From contig CAZKAI010000033.1 in the NCBI GenBank assembly GCA_964550565.1, forward strand, positions 1 to 39,133: a DNA stretch of 39,133 nucleotides. Reading direction: 5' to 3'. The notes below the pieces were generated by a model. That model worked only from the letters and a program-made list of their open reading frames with translations, was not told the DNA's origin and made no database searches. The first letter of the stretch is position 1, and each line of letters starts with the position of its first letter. The DNA is from Anaeroglomus sp964550565 (GTDB taxonomy: Bacteria; Planctomycetota; Phycisphaerae; Sedimentisphaerales; Anaerohalosphaeraceae). This document shows, in pieces, positions 8,978 to 16,490 of the stretch. A program made the translations under genes and the position numbers.

Positions 8978-10763
8978 TATTTTGAAACAGCAACTGGCCT
9001 GTGCGTATCAGAACCATGTGACTGCGCTGCTGGCAGAGCGGAACGCATCCGGCTTCTGGGAAGGGCGGCTTTCGTCCAGTCCGCTGGCGACGGCGGTGGC
9101 AGTGTTTGCGTTGTTTAAGGTGAATCCGGAACAGTTTTGCAGACCGATTGAAAAGGGATTGGAGTGGTTGTCCCGGACACAGAATTCGGATGGGGGCTGG
9201 GGGGATACCGATGGTGCCGACCCGAGCAATCTGAGTACGACGCTGCTGTGCCGGGCGGCGTTTTATGGCTGCCGGGCTCTCGGAAAATACGAAGTGACTC
9301 TCAATAAGGCCGAGCGGTGGATTGGGGCCAAAGTCGGTTCTCTGGACCCGAAGACGGTTGTTGAAGCAGTCTATCATACGTACGGCCAGGACCGCACGTT
9401 TGCGGTGCCGATTCTGACAATGTGTGCGCTGACGGATTGCCTTGGGCCTGGTGGATGGCGTCATGTTGCTGCGCTGCCGTTTGAGCTGGCGATTTTTCCG
9501 CGACGGCTTTTCCGATGGCTGAATCTGTCGGTGGTCAGTTATGCACTGCCGGCTTTGATTGCGATGGGGCAGGCAAAGTATTATTTTGATCTGCCGGGCA
9601 ATGTTGTTGTGCGATGGATTCGCGGGGCTGTGCGGCAAACGACACTGCGATTTCTGGAGCAGCTTCAGCCAGCCAATGGGGGATTTCTGGAGGCGGCGCC
9701 GCTGACGGCGTTTGTGACGATGTGCCTTGCGGCGATCGGACATGCGGACCATTCGATTACCCGGAAGGGGGCGGAGTTTTTGATGCATTCGGTTCGCTCA
9801 GATGGGAGCTGGCCGATTGATACGAATCTGGCGACCTGGGTGACGACTCTGGCGGTCAAGGCTTTTGGCGATGATATCGAAAAAGTCATATCGGGTTTTG
9901 AGCGTAAGCAGCTTGTTGACTGGCTGCTGGGACAGCAGTTCAGGCAGGTTCATTTGTTTACCGGCTCGGCTCCCGGCGGGTGGGGCTGGACGGATCAGCC
10001 CGGTGCGGTGCCGGACGCCGATGATACGGCAGGGGCGCTGGTCGCAATGTACTATCTGGATCATGAACGGATGGATGTCAGGACTGCGGCTCAACAAGGG
10101 ATAAAGTGGCTGCTGAATCTTCAAAATAGTGATGGGGGGATTCCTACATTTTGCCGGGGATGGGGTAAGCTGCCATTTGACAGGAGTTGTCCGGATATCA
10201 CGGCCCATGCGATTCAGGCGTGGTCGTTGTGGAAGGAGTTGCTTCCTTTGTCGCTCCGGAAACGATTGAATTGTGCGATTGCCAAAGCCTTGCAATATTT
10301 GGCCGATCATCAGCGGGAGGATGGGGCGTGGCTGCCGTTATGGTTTGGCAATCCTTTTGCTCTGGAGCAGGCTAATCCGGTTTATGGCACGGCCCAGGTG
10401 GTGGACGCTCTATTAAATAGGAATCAGCCTGTAGATTCTTTGGTTGGGAAAATGATAGCACAATCAATCAAATGGTTATTATCGGAACAGAAAGAGGATG
10501 GTTCCTGGGGGGCTGGGGCTGTGGGGACTGCGGAGGAAACTGCCCTGGCGGTTAAAGCCCTTGTGTCATGCAAGGGCCGAATTCAGATTAATTATGCCGA
10601 TATTGAGCAGACTATCGAAAAGGGGCTGAGGTGGTTGAGGGATTCGGGGCATAAACCTGATAAGGCGGCTCCAATAGGATTGTATTTCGCCAAACTCTGG
10701 TATTATGAAAGACTTTATCGGTCTATATTTACTATTTCTGTATGTCATGCCGCACTGGATTAG
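8970..10763 (+). CDS. Squalene-hopene cyclase-like terpene cyclase
   Basis: The reading frame extends upstream, but GTG 8970 forms an 8-nt overlap with the preceding stop (GTGAATGA), matching the rest of the operon; ATG 8943 is an alternative. From GTG the protein is 597 residues, slightly shorter than typical squalene-hopene cyclases (about 630-720). The class II cyclase acid motif is intact: D349-A-D351-D352-T-A (PDADDTAG). Many QW motifs are present, such as QNSDGGWGD, QNSDGGIPTF, QREDGAWLP and QKEDGSWGA. The C-terminus reads IGLYFAKLWYYERLYR, like the planctomycete/HpnF-type cyclase branch. It should protonate and cyclise a polyprene without oxygen. The substrate could be squalene or another chain made by the upstream synthase; no squalene synthase (HpnC/D/E) is in this window. 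Confidence 0.88.
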   Translation: MNDILKQQLACAYQNHVTALLAERNASGFWEGRLSSSPLATAVAVFALFKVNPEQFCRPIEKGLEWLSRTQNSDGGWGDTDGADPSNLSTTLLCRAAFYGCRALGKYEVTLNKAERWIGAKVGSLDPKTVVEAVYHTYGQDRTFAVPILTMCALTDCLGPGGWRHVAALPFELAIFPRRLFRWLNLSVVSYALPALIAMGQAKYYFDLPGNVVVRWIRGAVRQTTLRFLEQLQPANGGFLEAAPLTAFVTMCLAAIGHADHSITRKGAEFLMHSVRSDGSWPIDTNLATWVTTLAVKAFGDDIEKVISGFERKQLVDWLLGQQFRQVHLFTGSAPGGWGWTDQPGAVPDADDTAGALVAMYYLDHERMDVRTAAQQGIKWLLNLQNSDGGIPTFCRGWGKLPFDRSCPDITAHAIQAWSLWKELLPLSLRKRLNCAIAKALQYLADHQREDGAWLPLWFGNPFALEQANPVYGTAQVVDALLNRNQPVDSLVGKMIAQSIKWLLSEQKEDGSWGAGAVGTAEETALAVKALVSCKGRIQINYADIEQTIEKGLRWLRDSGHKPDKAAPIGLYFAKLWYYERLYRSIFTISVCHAALD

Positions 10764-10883
10764 TTCTATCTGAGGCCGGGGGGTCTTTTTGATAAAATTT
10801 AATATTTTCTTAATTAGTCTGGATTTTGTTGCCTGCTTGTATATATTATCAGACTTGACTGCCCTGTCAGGTGCTATTCTGAA

Positions 10884-10912
10884 TTGACCCGTACGGTTGT
10901 GTTTCCTATAGT
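10884..10912 (+). promoter_or_regulatory. Putative sigma70-type promoter of the LamG protein gene
   Basis: TTGACC at 10884-10889, a 17-nt spacer and TATAGT at 10907-10912 form a near-consensus promoter. Predicted transcription starts about 70 nt before the ATG at 10990. It separates the LamG gene from the terpenoid operon. The surrounding 10764-10989 stretch is AT-rich and contains no gene that I can support. Confidence 0.5.
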
Positions 10913-10989
10913 TTACTTGGTAACACATAAAAAAATCATTATATGGGGTGGTTATAGAACAGTCAATCTGTTCTCCGCAGTACGGGACA

Positions 10990-12882
10990 ATGAAGATGAA
11001 AAAGGAATTGATGTTAGTCATTTTGACGATAATTGCTTCGGCCTTTTCGAGTGCCGAGACGATTCAGGCCAATCAATATGCGATCTGGGGTATTGGCCAT
11101 GAAGAAATTACTATCCCGGACGGCAGCCTGATTACCGATGCTGTGTTAACCATCACCGATGTAACGCCTCAAAATAAGCAATATTATATTCATCTGTTAG
11201 ACAACACCAATCCTGGATTTCAGCGTACCACAACGACCGAGCGGGGGAATGATTTTGCCGGTTATGGAGTGCCTCTGACGGGTGCTTTTGAAAACGGCAA
11301 CCTGGTGTTTCGTTTCAGTCAAAATAATGATGCCCAGTCCCGCATGTGGACTGTGTATGCCAATCCCTGTACCCTGCGGCTGGCAAACTCTTCGACAGTT
11401 CAGCTTTCATCTTCGATTCTGGAGCTGATGGAGTATGCCGGAAACGGCAAGGGGTTCGGTATCGGACTGGATAAGGAATACGACGGCCAGTCCTTTGCAT
11501 TTCAGAATATTTATTTAGTCTTAACTCTTCAATCTTACACGACCGTATCCGCTCCTCAAACCCTGACTTTCAGCTATAAGACCGGAATCGATTTTGCCCA
11601 GGTTCCCGGTCTGGCTGGTTACTGGAAACTGGACGAAAACTGGGGTTCGAATGCGGTGGAGGATTTTGGTACCAATGGCGCATCCGGTGTGGCGACTGTT
11701 GCCACGTCGTCGCTGCATACCGAAGGCTGCATCGACGGGGGATTTGCATTTGACGGCACCCAGAGCGTGACGATTGCCGACAACGACGGGCTGGATATGG
11801 GGACCGGTGATTTTTCGATTTCGTTCGGCTTTAAGCTGGACCGCTTCAACGATGCCAGCTTCTGGAATGCCGTGCTGAGCAAGGGGCTGATGGTTGCCAA
11901 TGGGGCCTTTTACGGCATATATGTTGCCAGCAATAGCAAGCTGTATTTCATGGCCGGCGGTGCGGGAAATTTTGCCTGCTCGAACAATTCGCTGAATGAC
12001 GGTCAGTTCCATCATATCACCGCGGTTCGTTCGGCCGGGCAGCTTGTCCTGTATGTGGATGGTATTGCACAGTACAAGACCGGTGTGTTTACCGGTACTG
12101 TGTCCAATGCTTCGTCGCTGATGTTTGGCACCGATTCGAGTCCCACGCGGTATTTCTGCGGCGTGCTGGACGATGTTCGCCTGTATAATTATGTTCTGCA
12201 GGCGGCACAGATCAGTGATCTGGCCAAGCAGGCGATTGGCACGGCATCTGGTCTGGTTAACTACTGGAAACTGGATGACAACAATGCTACGACGGCTGTT
12301 GAGAATGAAATCAATACCTCTCTGAAAGGCACCTCGACGGCTATGACTTCGTCCCTGCATGCTGATGGCTGTGTGGATGGCGGTTTCAGGTTCACCGGCA
12401 GTCAGTGTGTTTCGGTGGCCGATAGCGACAGCCTCGATGTGGGAACCAGCGATTTCTCGATCTCGTTTGCCTTCAAGCTGGACCAGTTTAATAATTCCAG
12501 CTTCTGGAATACCGTGCTGAGCAAGGGCCTGATGGCGACCAATGGCGCTTTTTACGGTATCTATGTTGCCAGCAACAACAAGCTGTACTTCATGGCTGGC
12601 GGTGCTGCGAATTTTGCCTGCTCGAACAGTGCTCTGAATGACGGTCAGTTCCATCATATTACCGCGGTGCGTTCGTCCGGTCAGCTTACCCTGTACGTGG
12701 ATGGCGTTGCCCAGAACAAGACTGGTATCTTCGCAGGCGATTTGTCCAATACCTCGGCGATGATGTTCGGTACCGATGCCAGTCCTCTGCGGTTTTTCAG
12801 CGGTTCGCTGGATGAAATCCGGATGTACAATTACGCCCTGACGACGACTGAGATCAATCAGTTGAAACAAATCGTCAAGTAA
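10990..12882 (+). CDS. Exported protein with two tandem LamG (concanavalin A-like lectin/glucanase) domains
   Basis: ATG 10990 begins MKMKKELMLVILTIIASAFSSA, a clear signal peptide likely cut before ETIQ. A GTG start at 10948 would add 14 residues ahead of the signal and is less likely. The mature N-terminal part (about 180 residues) is unrecognised and could be a beta-sandwich. Two LamG domains then follow, the first opening with LAGYWKLDEN and the second with LVNYWKLDDN. Both contain DFSISF.FKLD, LSKGLM, FYGIYVAS, YFMAGGA.NFACSN and FHHITAVRS.GQL.LYVDG. Such domains bind carbohydrates or act as adhesion modules; exported LamG proteins are common in planctomycetes. No cell-wall anchor or PEP-CTERM-like sorting tail is seen. 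Whether it binds the polysaccharide made by the adjacent locus is unknown. Confidence 0.88.
   Translation: MKMKKELMLVILTIIASAFSSAETIQANQYAIWGIGHEEITIPDGSLITDAVLTITDVTPQNKQYYIHLLDNTNPGFQRTTTTERGNDFAGYGVPLTGAFENGNLVFRFSQNNDAQSRMWTVYANPCTLRLANSSTVQLSSSILELMEYAGNGKGFGIGLDKEYDGQSFAFQNIYLVLTLQSYTTVSAPQTLTFSYKTGIDFAQVPGLAGYWKLDENWGSNAVEDFGTNGASGVATVATSSLHTEGCIDGGFAFDGTQSVTIADNDGLDMGTGDFSISFGFKLDRFNDASFWNAVLSKGLMVANGAFYGIYVASNSKLYFMAGGAGNFACSNNSLNDGQFHHITAVRSAGQLVLYVDGIAQYKTGVFTGTVSNASSLMFGTDSSPTRYFCGVLDDVRLYNYVLQAAQISDLAKQAIGTASGLVNYWKLDDNNATTAVENEINTSLKGTSTAMTSSLHADGCVDGGFRFTGSQCVSVADSDSLDVGTSDFSISFAFKLDQFNNSSFWNTVLSKGLMATNGAFYGIYVASNNKLYFMAGGAANFACSNSALNDGQFHHITAVRSSGQLTLYVDGVAQNKTGIFAGDLSNTSAMMFGTDASPLRFFSGSLDEIRMYNYALTTTEINQLKQIVK
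11611..12870 (+). repeat. Tandem duplication of a LamG-domain coding unit (period about 640 nt)
   Basis: The two LamG units (about 11611-12228 and 12250-12870) are strongly similar at DNA level, not only protein level. For example, the TTCTGGAAT.CCGTGCTGAGCAAGGG stretches near 11860 and 12502 differ at few positions, and the 'GACGGTCAGTTCCATCATAT' block is shared. This indicates a fairly recent internal duplication or gene conversion. Confidence 0.75.
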
Positions 12883-12897
12883 CGGGCCCGGCCGGCG

Positions 12898-13560
12898 TTA
12901 TTGTCGGGCCGCCATATAGATGGCGCGGGATTCCATCGGGTCTGGCAGTGCCTGGACGTGATTAAAGCCTGTAAATTTCAGCATATCCACGACGCAGCTT
13001 TTGGTGGGGAACCATTTGGGAATCTGGTGCACGCCCGGCTGGGGCGGTTTGAAATACATGTAGGGTTCTTTGCCGTCGTGGATTGCGGTTTCGAGATAGA
13101 CGGTATCGGTGACAGAGGCGACTTTTTCCAGTCCCAGCAGCGGATTTTTCAGGTGATATAAAACAGCAATAAACAGCACGAAGTCATATCTTTCGCGATT
13201 ATTCAGATCTTCCACCGTTCCTACTTTAGCCAGGATATTCCGCAATCCGAGGGTCTGGGCCGCCCAGTTCAATCGAGCAATCATTTTGGGAGCGGCATCA
13301 ATGGCGACCACCTGTGCGCCGCGCCTTGCCATTTCAATCGAGAAGAATCCGTCGGCACATCCCAGGTCGAGGACGCGTTTTCCGGCCAGATTGTCCGGGA
13401 TATAATTTTTCAGGATGTTCCATCGTGAGGCCGGGTGATCTTTGGGCTGGGGGCCGGGGGACGGGGCGATGTCCCGGGTCCGCAGGGTCGGCGTGATTTC
13501 AATCTGATGAAACCAGGGTCCCAGTGCAATCAGTTGTTCTTTGAGTTTGTCTTCGTTCAT
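12898..13560 (-). CDS. Class I SAM-dependent methyltransferase (DUF1698/CmoB-like)
   Basis: ATG 13560 (MNEDKLKEQL) has AGGA 8 nt upstream and gives 220 residues. A TTG at 13593, directly after the neighbouring stop, would add 11 residues and is less likely. Motif I is VLDLGCADGFFS followed by VVAIDAAP, the SAM-binding core. 'GPWFHQIEI....TR', 'HPASRWN' and a 'FIAVLYHLKNPLLGLE' segment resemble CmoB/DUF1698 methyltransferases, which in polysaccharide loci usually act on sugars rather than tRNA. It follows a second methyltransferase gene on the same strand with a short gap. The likely substrate is a hydroxyl of the exported glycan or a small-molecule precursor; this is inferred from context. 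Confidence 0.85.
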   Translation of the reverse strand: MNEDKLKEQLIALGPWFHQIEITPTLRTRDIAPSPGPQPKDHPASRWNILKNYIPDNLAGKRVLDLGCADGFFSIEMARRGAQVVAIDAAPKMIARLNWAAQTLGLRNILAKVGTVEDLNNRERYDFVLFIAVLYHLKNPLLGLEKVASVTDTVYLETAIHDGKEPYMYFKPPQPGVHQIPKWFPTKSCVVDMLKFTGFNHVQALPDPMESRAIYMAARQ

Positions 13561-13593
13561 ATCCTTATTCCTGGAATGGTTGTTTTGATTCAA

Positions 13594-14595
13594 TCAGGGC
13601 CGGGTCTGGGAGCCTTTTAACAGGTACCAGATTGAACCTCCTCCGCTGCCGTGTTTTTGATTCATGAGCCGATTCAGGGTGTTTCGCAGGAAGGCATAGG
13701 CATAGGCACTGCTGAAAAGCACTTCGATTTTCGGGTTGTCGAGCATATAGGCATATAGCAGATACTGTTCGGTCCAGTAAATATGTTTTTCGAGAATCTG
13801 CTTTTGGGGATATCCAAAGGGCAGGTGAATGTCGTGGGAATGGACCGGGATGTCTTTGGTGACCTGCGGCATAATTTTCAGATAGAGGTAAAGGCAGTCG
13901 CTTCCGGTTTTGACGGTGTGGGTGGAGTCGATAAACCAGATATCCGACTGTTCCACAAGGCCAAGCATATCATTGACGCGGATATTCTGCACGAAGGACT
14001 CAATCAGGTTATCCACGGTGTCCAGTTTTTTCAGGAAAGGCTTTGGATAAGGCTCGATCAGGGTTAATTTGCCGGTCTGGTTTTTGCGGAGGGCCGCCTG
14101 TGCGACCAGGGTTGAAAAGCCGGAGCCGATTTCGAGGATGCGGGCCGGCTTGAAATGGCGAATCATGCAATAGTACATCATGGCATCCGAGTAGGAGAAG
14201 GCGGGATTTTTCCAGAAGAAATCCGCCGGATTGTCTGCGTCGCCGTCTGTCGGGGGATTGAATTCATCCGCATAGCCGTATAGCTGCTCGATGAAGCTGT
14301 TCATTGTGTCCTTATTGAACAGATGATGATTGTACACTTCGGCGCCGGACTCTTTGTATTCGAAAGACGTCTCAATGTCTTCAATTGATGGGATGTTGGA
14401 ATAGAAATTGGACGGGATGATGTTGATTTTGTGTTCTTGAATTTGTTTTCGGATGTAAGGATTGGACCAGATGACTTTTTTGGATAACTGGACGAGGGTC
14501 TTGAATTCCTCTTTGGAAAGCACGGGTTCCAGCGTATTCCACTGAGATAATTTTTTGACCAGATTTTTTAATGATGTCATGGGTTTTTCGTACAT
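13594..14595 (-). CDS. Class I SAM-dependent methyltransferase-like protein
   Basis: This is a 333-residue protein with the SAM-binding motif ILEIGSGFSTLVA near residue 160, then LTLIEPYP and a 'DIWFIDSTH' strand typical of the Methyltransf_24-like group. The first 150 residues are hydrophilic, unrecognised and may be a substrate-binding region. A second ATG lies 15 nt inside. It is the first gene of a two-gene reverse-strand unit with the methyltransferase at 12898 and is divergent from the ABC exporter operon. It is probably a glycan-modifying or capping enzyme; acceptor unknown. Confidence 0.82.
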   Translation of the reverse strand: MYEKPMTSLKNLVKKLSQWNTLEPVLSKEEFKTLVQLSKKVIWSNPYIRKQIQEHKINIIPSNFYSNIPSIEDIETSFEYKESGAEVYNHHLFNKDTMNSFIEQLYGYADEFNPPTDGDADNPADFFWKNPAFSYSDAMMYYCMIRHFKPARILEIGSGFSTLVAQAALRKNQTGKLTLIEPYPKPFLKKLDTVDNLIESFVQNIRVNDMLGLVEQSDIWFIDSTHTVKTGSDCLYLYLKIMPQVTKDIPVHSHDIHLPFGYPQKQILEKHIYWTEQYLLYAYMLDNPKIEVLFSSAYAYAFLRNTLNRLMNQKHGSGGGSIWYLLKGSQTRP

Positions 14596-14882
14596 CGTTT
14601 GAAACGCTCTCGGTCGGGTTTATATTGCCGTTTCCCTTACAGGGAACACATGTCCTGTGGTTTCCCAATCCTGGCACGGGTATCACATTCAGGCCTGAAC
14701 ATAAACCAAAAAAAGGACAATATCAAGCAGGATATCCCAAAATTCATTTTGCAGAAAGATCGATTTCTGTGACCTCGATATGCGCCGGATCATCGTTCAA
14801 TCAATCGCATGGGACGATCTATCGGAGTAACCAGGCAATTTATTGTGTATATATAGCGTAGATATTTAGGGGGATAATTCAT

Positions 14883-14911
14883 TTGACTTCTCCATGCGCA
14901 ACGTATATTTT
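14883..14911 (+). promoter_or_regulatory. Putative promoter of the polysaccharide export operon
   Basis: TTGACT (14883-14888), 17-nt spacer and TATTTT (14906-14911) lie about 95 nt before the permease ATG at 15007. The whole 14596-15006 spacer is AT-rich, sits between divergent genes, and holds no gene that I can support. Confidence 0.4.
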
Positions 14912-15006
14912 CTGGGAAAGCCATGGGGACGTTGTAACTAATATTTTGGACAGTAAACATGGCTTACAGAAGAATTTATGGAAAGATATGCGGATTTGCA
15001 TAAAGC

Positions 15007-15771
15007 ATGATAAAGGCAATTAATTTTATCAATCTTATCTTATATCGGTCTGTGTCGGAATTGCGCAGCGAAGGGTCCCGGACTTATATCAGCTATTTAT
15101 GGTGGATTATTGAGCCCTTGATGAGTCTGGCGGTGTATTATGTGGCGTTTAAATATATTTTTCACCGTCAGACGGAGTATTTTGCGTTATTTCTGTTTAT
15201 AGGAGTAGTGAATTATCGTTTTTTTTCGGGCACTGTGACGCGCAGCAGTACAAGCATTACCAGCGGCAAGGGGTTGATGCAGCTTGTCTATGTTCACAAA
15301 AGCATCTTTCCTTTGACGGTGGTTGCGGTGAATCTGATTAAGTTCTGTATTACGCTGCTTCTGGTTGTTGCGGCGGTATGGCTGTCGGGGCTGGTGCCGT
15401 CGTGGCCGTATCTGATGCTGCCGGTGTTGATAGGGCTGCTGCTGCTGTTTACAGCGGGGGTGTCCATGATTTGTGCGGCCATTACGCCCTTTTTTCCAGA
15501 TTTCCAGGTGATTCTTAATACGCTTATGCATCTATTGGTGTTTGTTTCGGGTGTTTTTTTTGATGTGCGTCAGATGCCTGATCCTGTCAGGTCGATGATG
15601 CTGTTGAATCCATTGACTGTCTTTAATGAACAATTCCGGGCGGTTCTGCTGTATCGACAATGGCCGGATGCGTCTTCGTTCTGGCCGGGTTTGATAGCGG
15701 GCGTTGTGTGTCTGGCTGTCGGCGGATTTCTGATTCATACCTTTAACCGCCATTTCCCTAAAATCGGATAA
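15007..15771 (+). CDS. Polysaccharide ABC-2 transporter permease (Wzm/KpsM/TagG-like)
   Basis: This 254-residue membrane protein has about six hydrophobic segments, for example LMSLAVYYVAFKYIF, YLMLPVLIGLLLLFTAG and FWPGLIAGVVCLAVGGFLI. The pattern 'LRSEGSRTYISYLWWIIEPL' after a short N-terminus and 'FFPDFQVILNTLMHLLVFVSGVFF' is characteristic of polysaccharide/lipopolysaccharide export permeases. It pairs with the ATP-binding protein 17 nt downstream to move a lipid-linked glycan across the inner membrane. The ribosome site is weak. It is the first gene of the forward-strand operon. Confidence 0.92.
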   Translation: MIKAINFINLILYRSVSELRSEGSRTYISYLWWIIEPLMSLAVYYVAFKYIFHRQTEYFALFLFIGVVNYRFFSGTVTRSSTSITSGKGLMQLVYVHKSIFPLTVVAVNLIKFCITLLLVVAAVWLSGLVPSWPYLMLPVLIGLLLLFTAGVSMICAAITPFFPDFQVILNTLMHLLVFVSGVFFDVRQMPDPVRSMMLLNPLTVFNEQFRAVLLYRQWPDASSFWPGLIAGVVCLAVGGFLIHTFNRHFPKIG

Positions 15772-15788
15772 GGTGGGGCTGGATAGCG

Positions 15789-16490
15789 ATGAAGGAATTG
15801 ATTTTTGATTTAAATGAGGTTGGTTTATTCTATCGGAAGGCTCACCTGTTTCCGTGGAAGAGCAATAAGTTCTGGGCTCTGCGTGATGTGTCGTTTCGCG
15901 TGCATCGGGGGGAGACGGTCGGGATTATCGGCAGGAATGGGGCCGGCAAGAGCACGTTATTAAGGATTCTTGCGGGCATTATTTCGGCGGATGCGGGACG
16001 GATATCGCGGGCGAATGTGACGGTGACGATGCAGTCCATCGGGGCGGGTTTCGATCCGCGGCTGACGGGCAGGCAGAACATTGTGCTTAATGGACTGCTG
16101 CTGGGCAGTGATAAAAAGCAGATTTTCGGCCGGATGTCGGATATTATTGAACTTGCCGGGGTCGGAGAGTTCATTGATGAGCCGATTCGCTACTATTCCA
16201 GCGGGATGCGGCTGCGGCTTGGGTTTGCCATTGCCTATTATATTAATACGGATGTCATACTCATTGATGAGGCGCTGGCGACGGGCGACTATGGGTTCCA
16301 GAAAAAGGCCGTCAAGCTGCTGAAAGAAAAAATAAAAGGCGATTATACCGTGGTTCTTACGTCGCATTCCATGCCCTTAGTCAGGGAGTTGTGCGACCGG
16401 GTGATCCAGATTGAGGCCGGGCGATCTTTGCCGGAGCTGCCGGTCGATCAGAGCATCAGCCGGTATGAAGCGTCGCAAAAAGAAAACTGA
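15789..16490 (+). CDS. Polysaccharide ABC transporter ATP-binding protein (Wzt/KpsT-like)
   Basis: This 233-residue ATPase has Walker A at residues 48-56 (GRNGAGKST), the LSGQ-like signature YYSSGMRLRLGFA typical of the Wzt/KpsT/TagH branch, Walker B DVILIDEALATGD and the switch histidine in LTSHSM. Wzt proteins that recognise a modified glycan end carry an extra C-terminal carbohydrate-binding domain. This one stops after the nucleotide-binding domain and is more KpsT-like, so end-recognition is not expected. The stop and the next start share one base (TGATG at 16488-16492). Confidence 0.93.
   Translation: MKELIFDLNEVGLFYRKAHLFPWKSNKFWALRDVSFRVHRGETVGIIGRNGAGKSTLLRILAGIISADAGRISRANVTVTMQSIGAGFDPRLTGRQNIVLNGLLLGSDKKQIFGRMSDIIELAGVGEFIDEPIRYYSSGMRLRLGFAIAYYINTDVILIDEALATGDYGFQKKAVKLLKEKIKGDYTVVLTSHSMPLVRELCDRVIQIEAGRSLPELPVDQSISRYEASQKEN

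Noticed and set aside
11521..12870. 449-codon reverse-strand open frame
   Set aside because: It is antisense to the LamG protein and repeats with the same period, which is expected from the duplicated coding strand.
12885..12910. Possible GC-rich hairpin (GGCCCG/CGGGCC) between convergent genes
   Set aside because: The 14-nt loop and absence of a T-run make a terminator call unsupported.
13561..13593. TTG start at 13593 for the CmoB-like methyltransferase
   Set aside because: ATG 13560 has a well-spaced AGGA and gives a normal family N-terminus.
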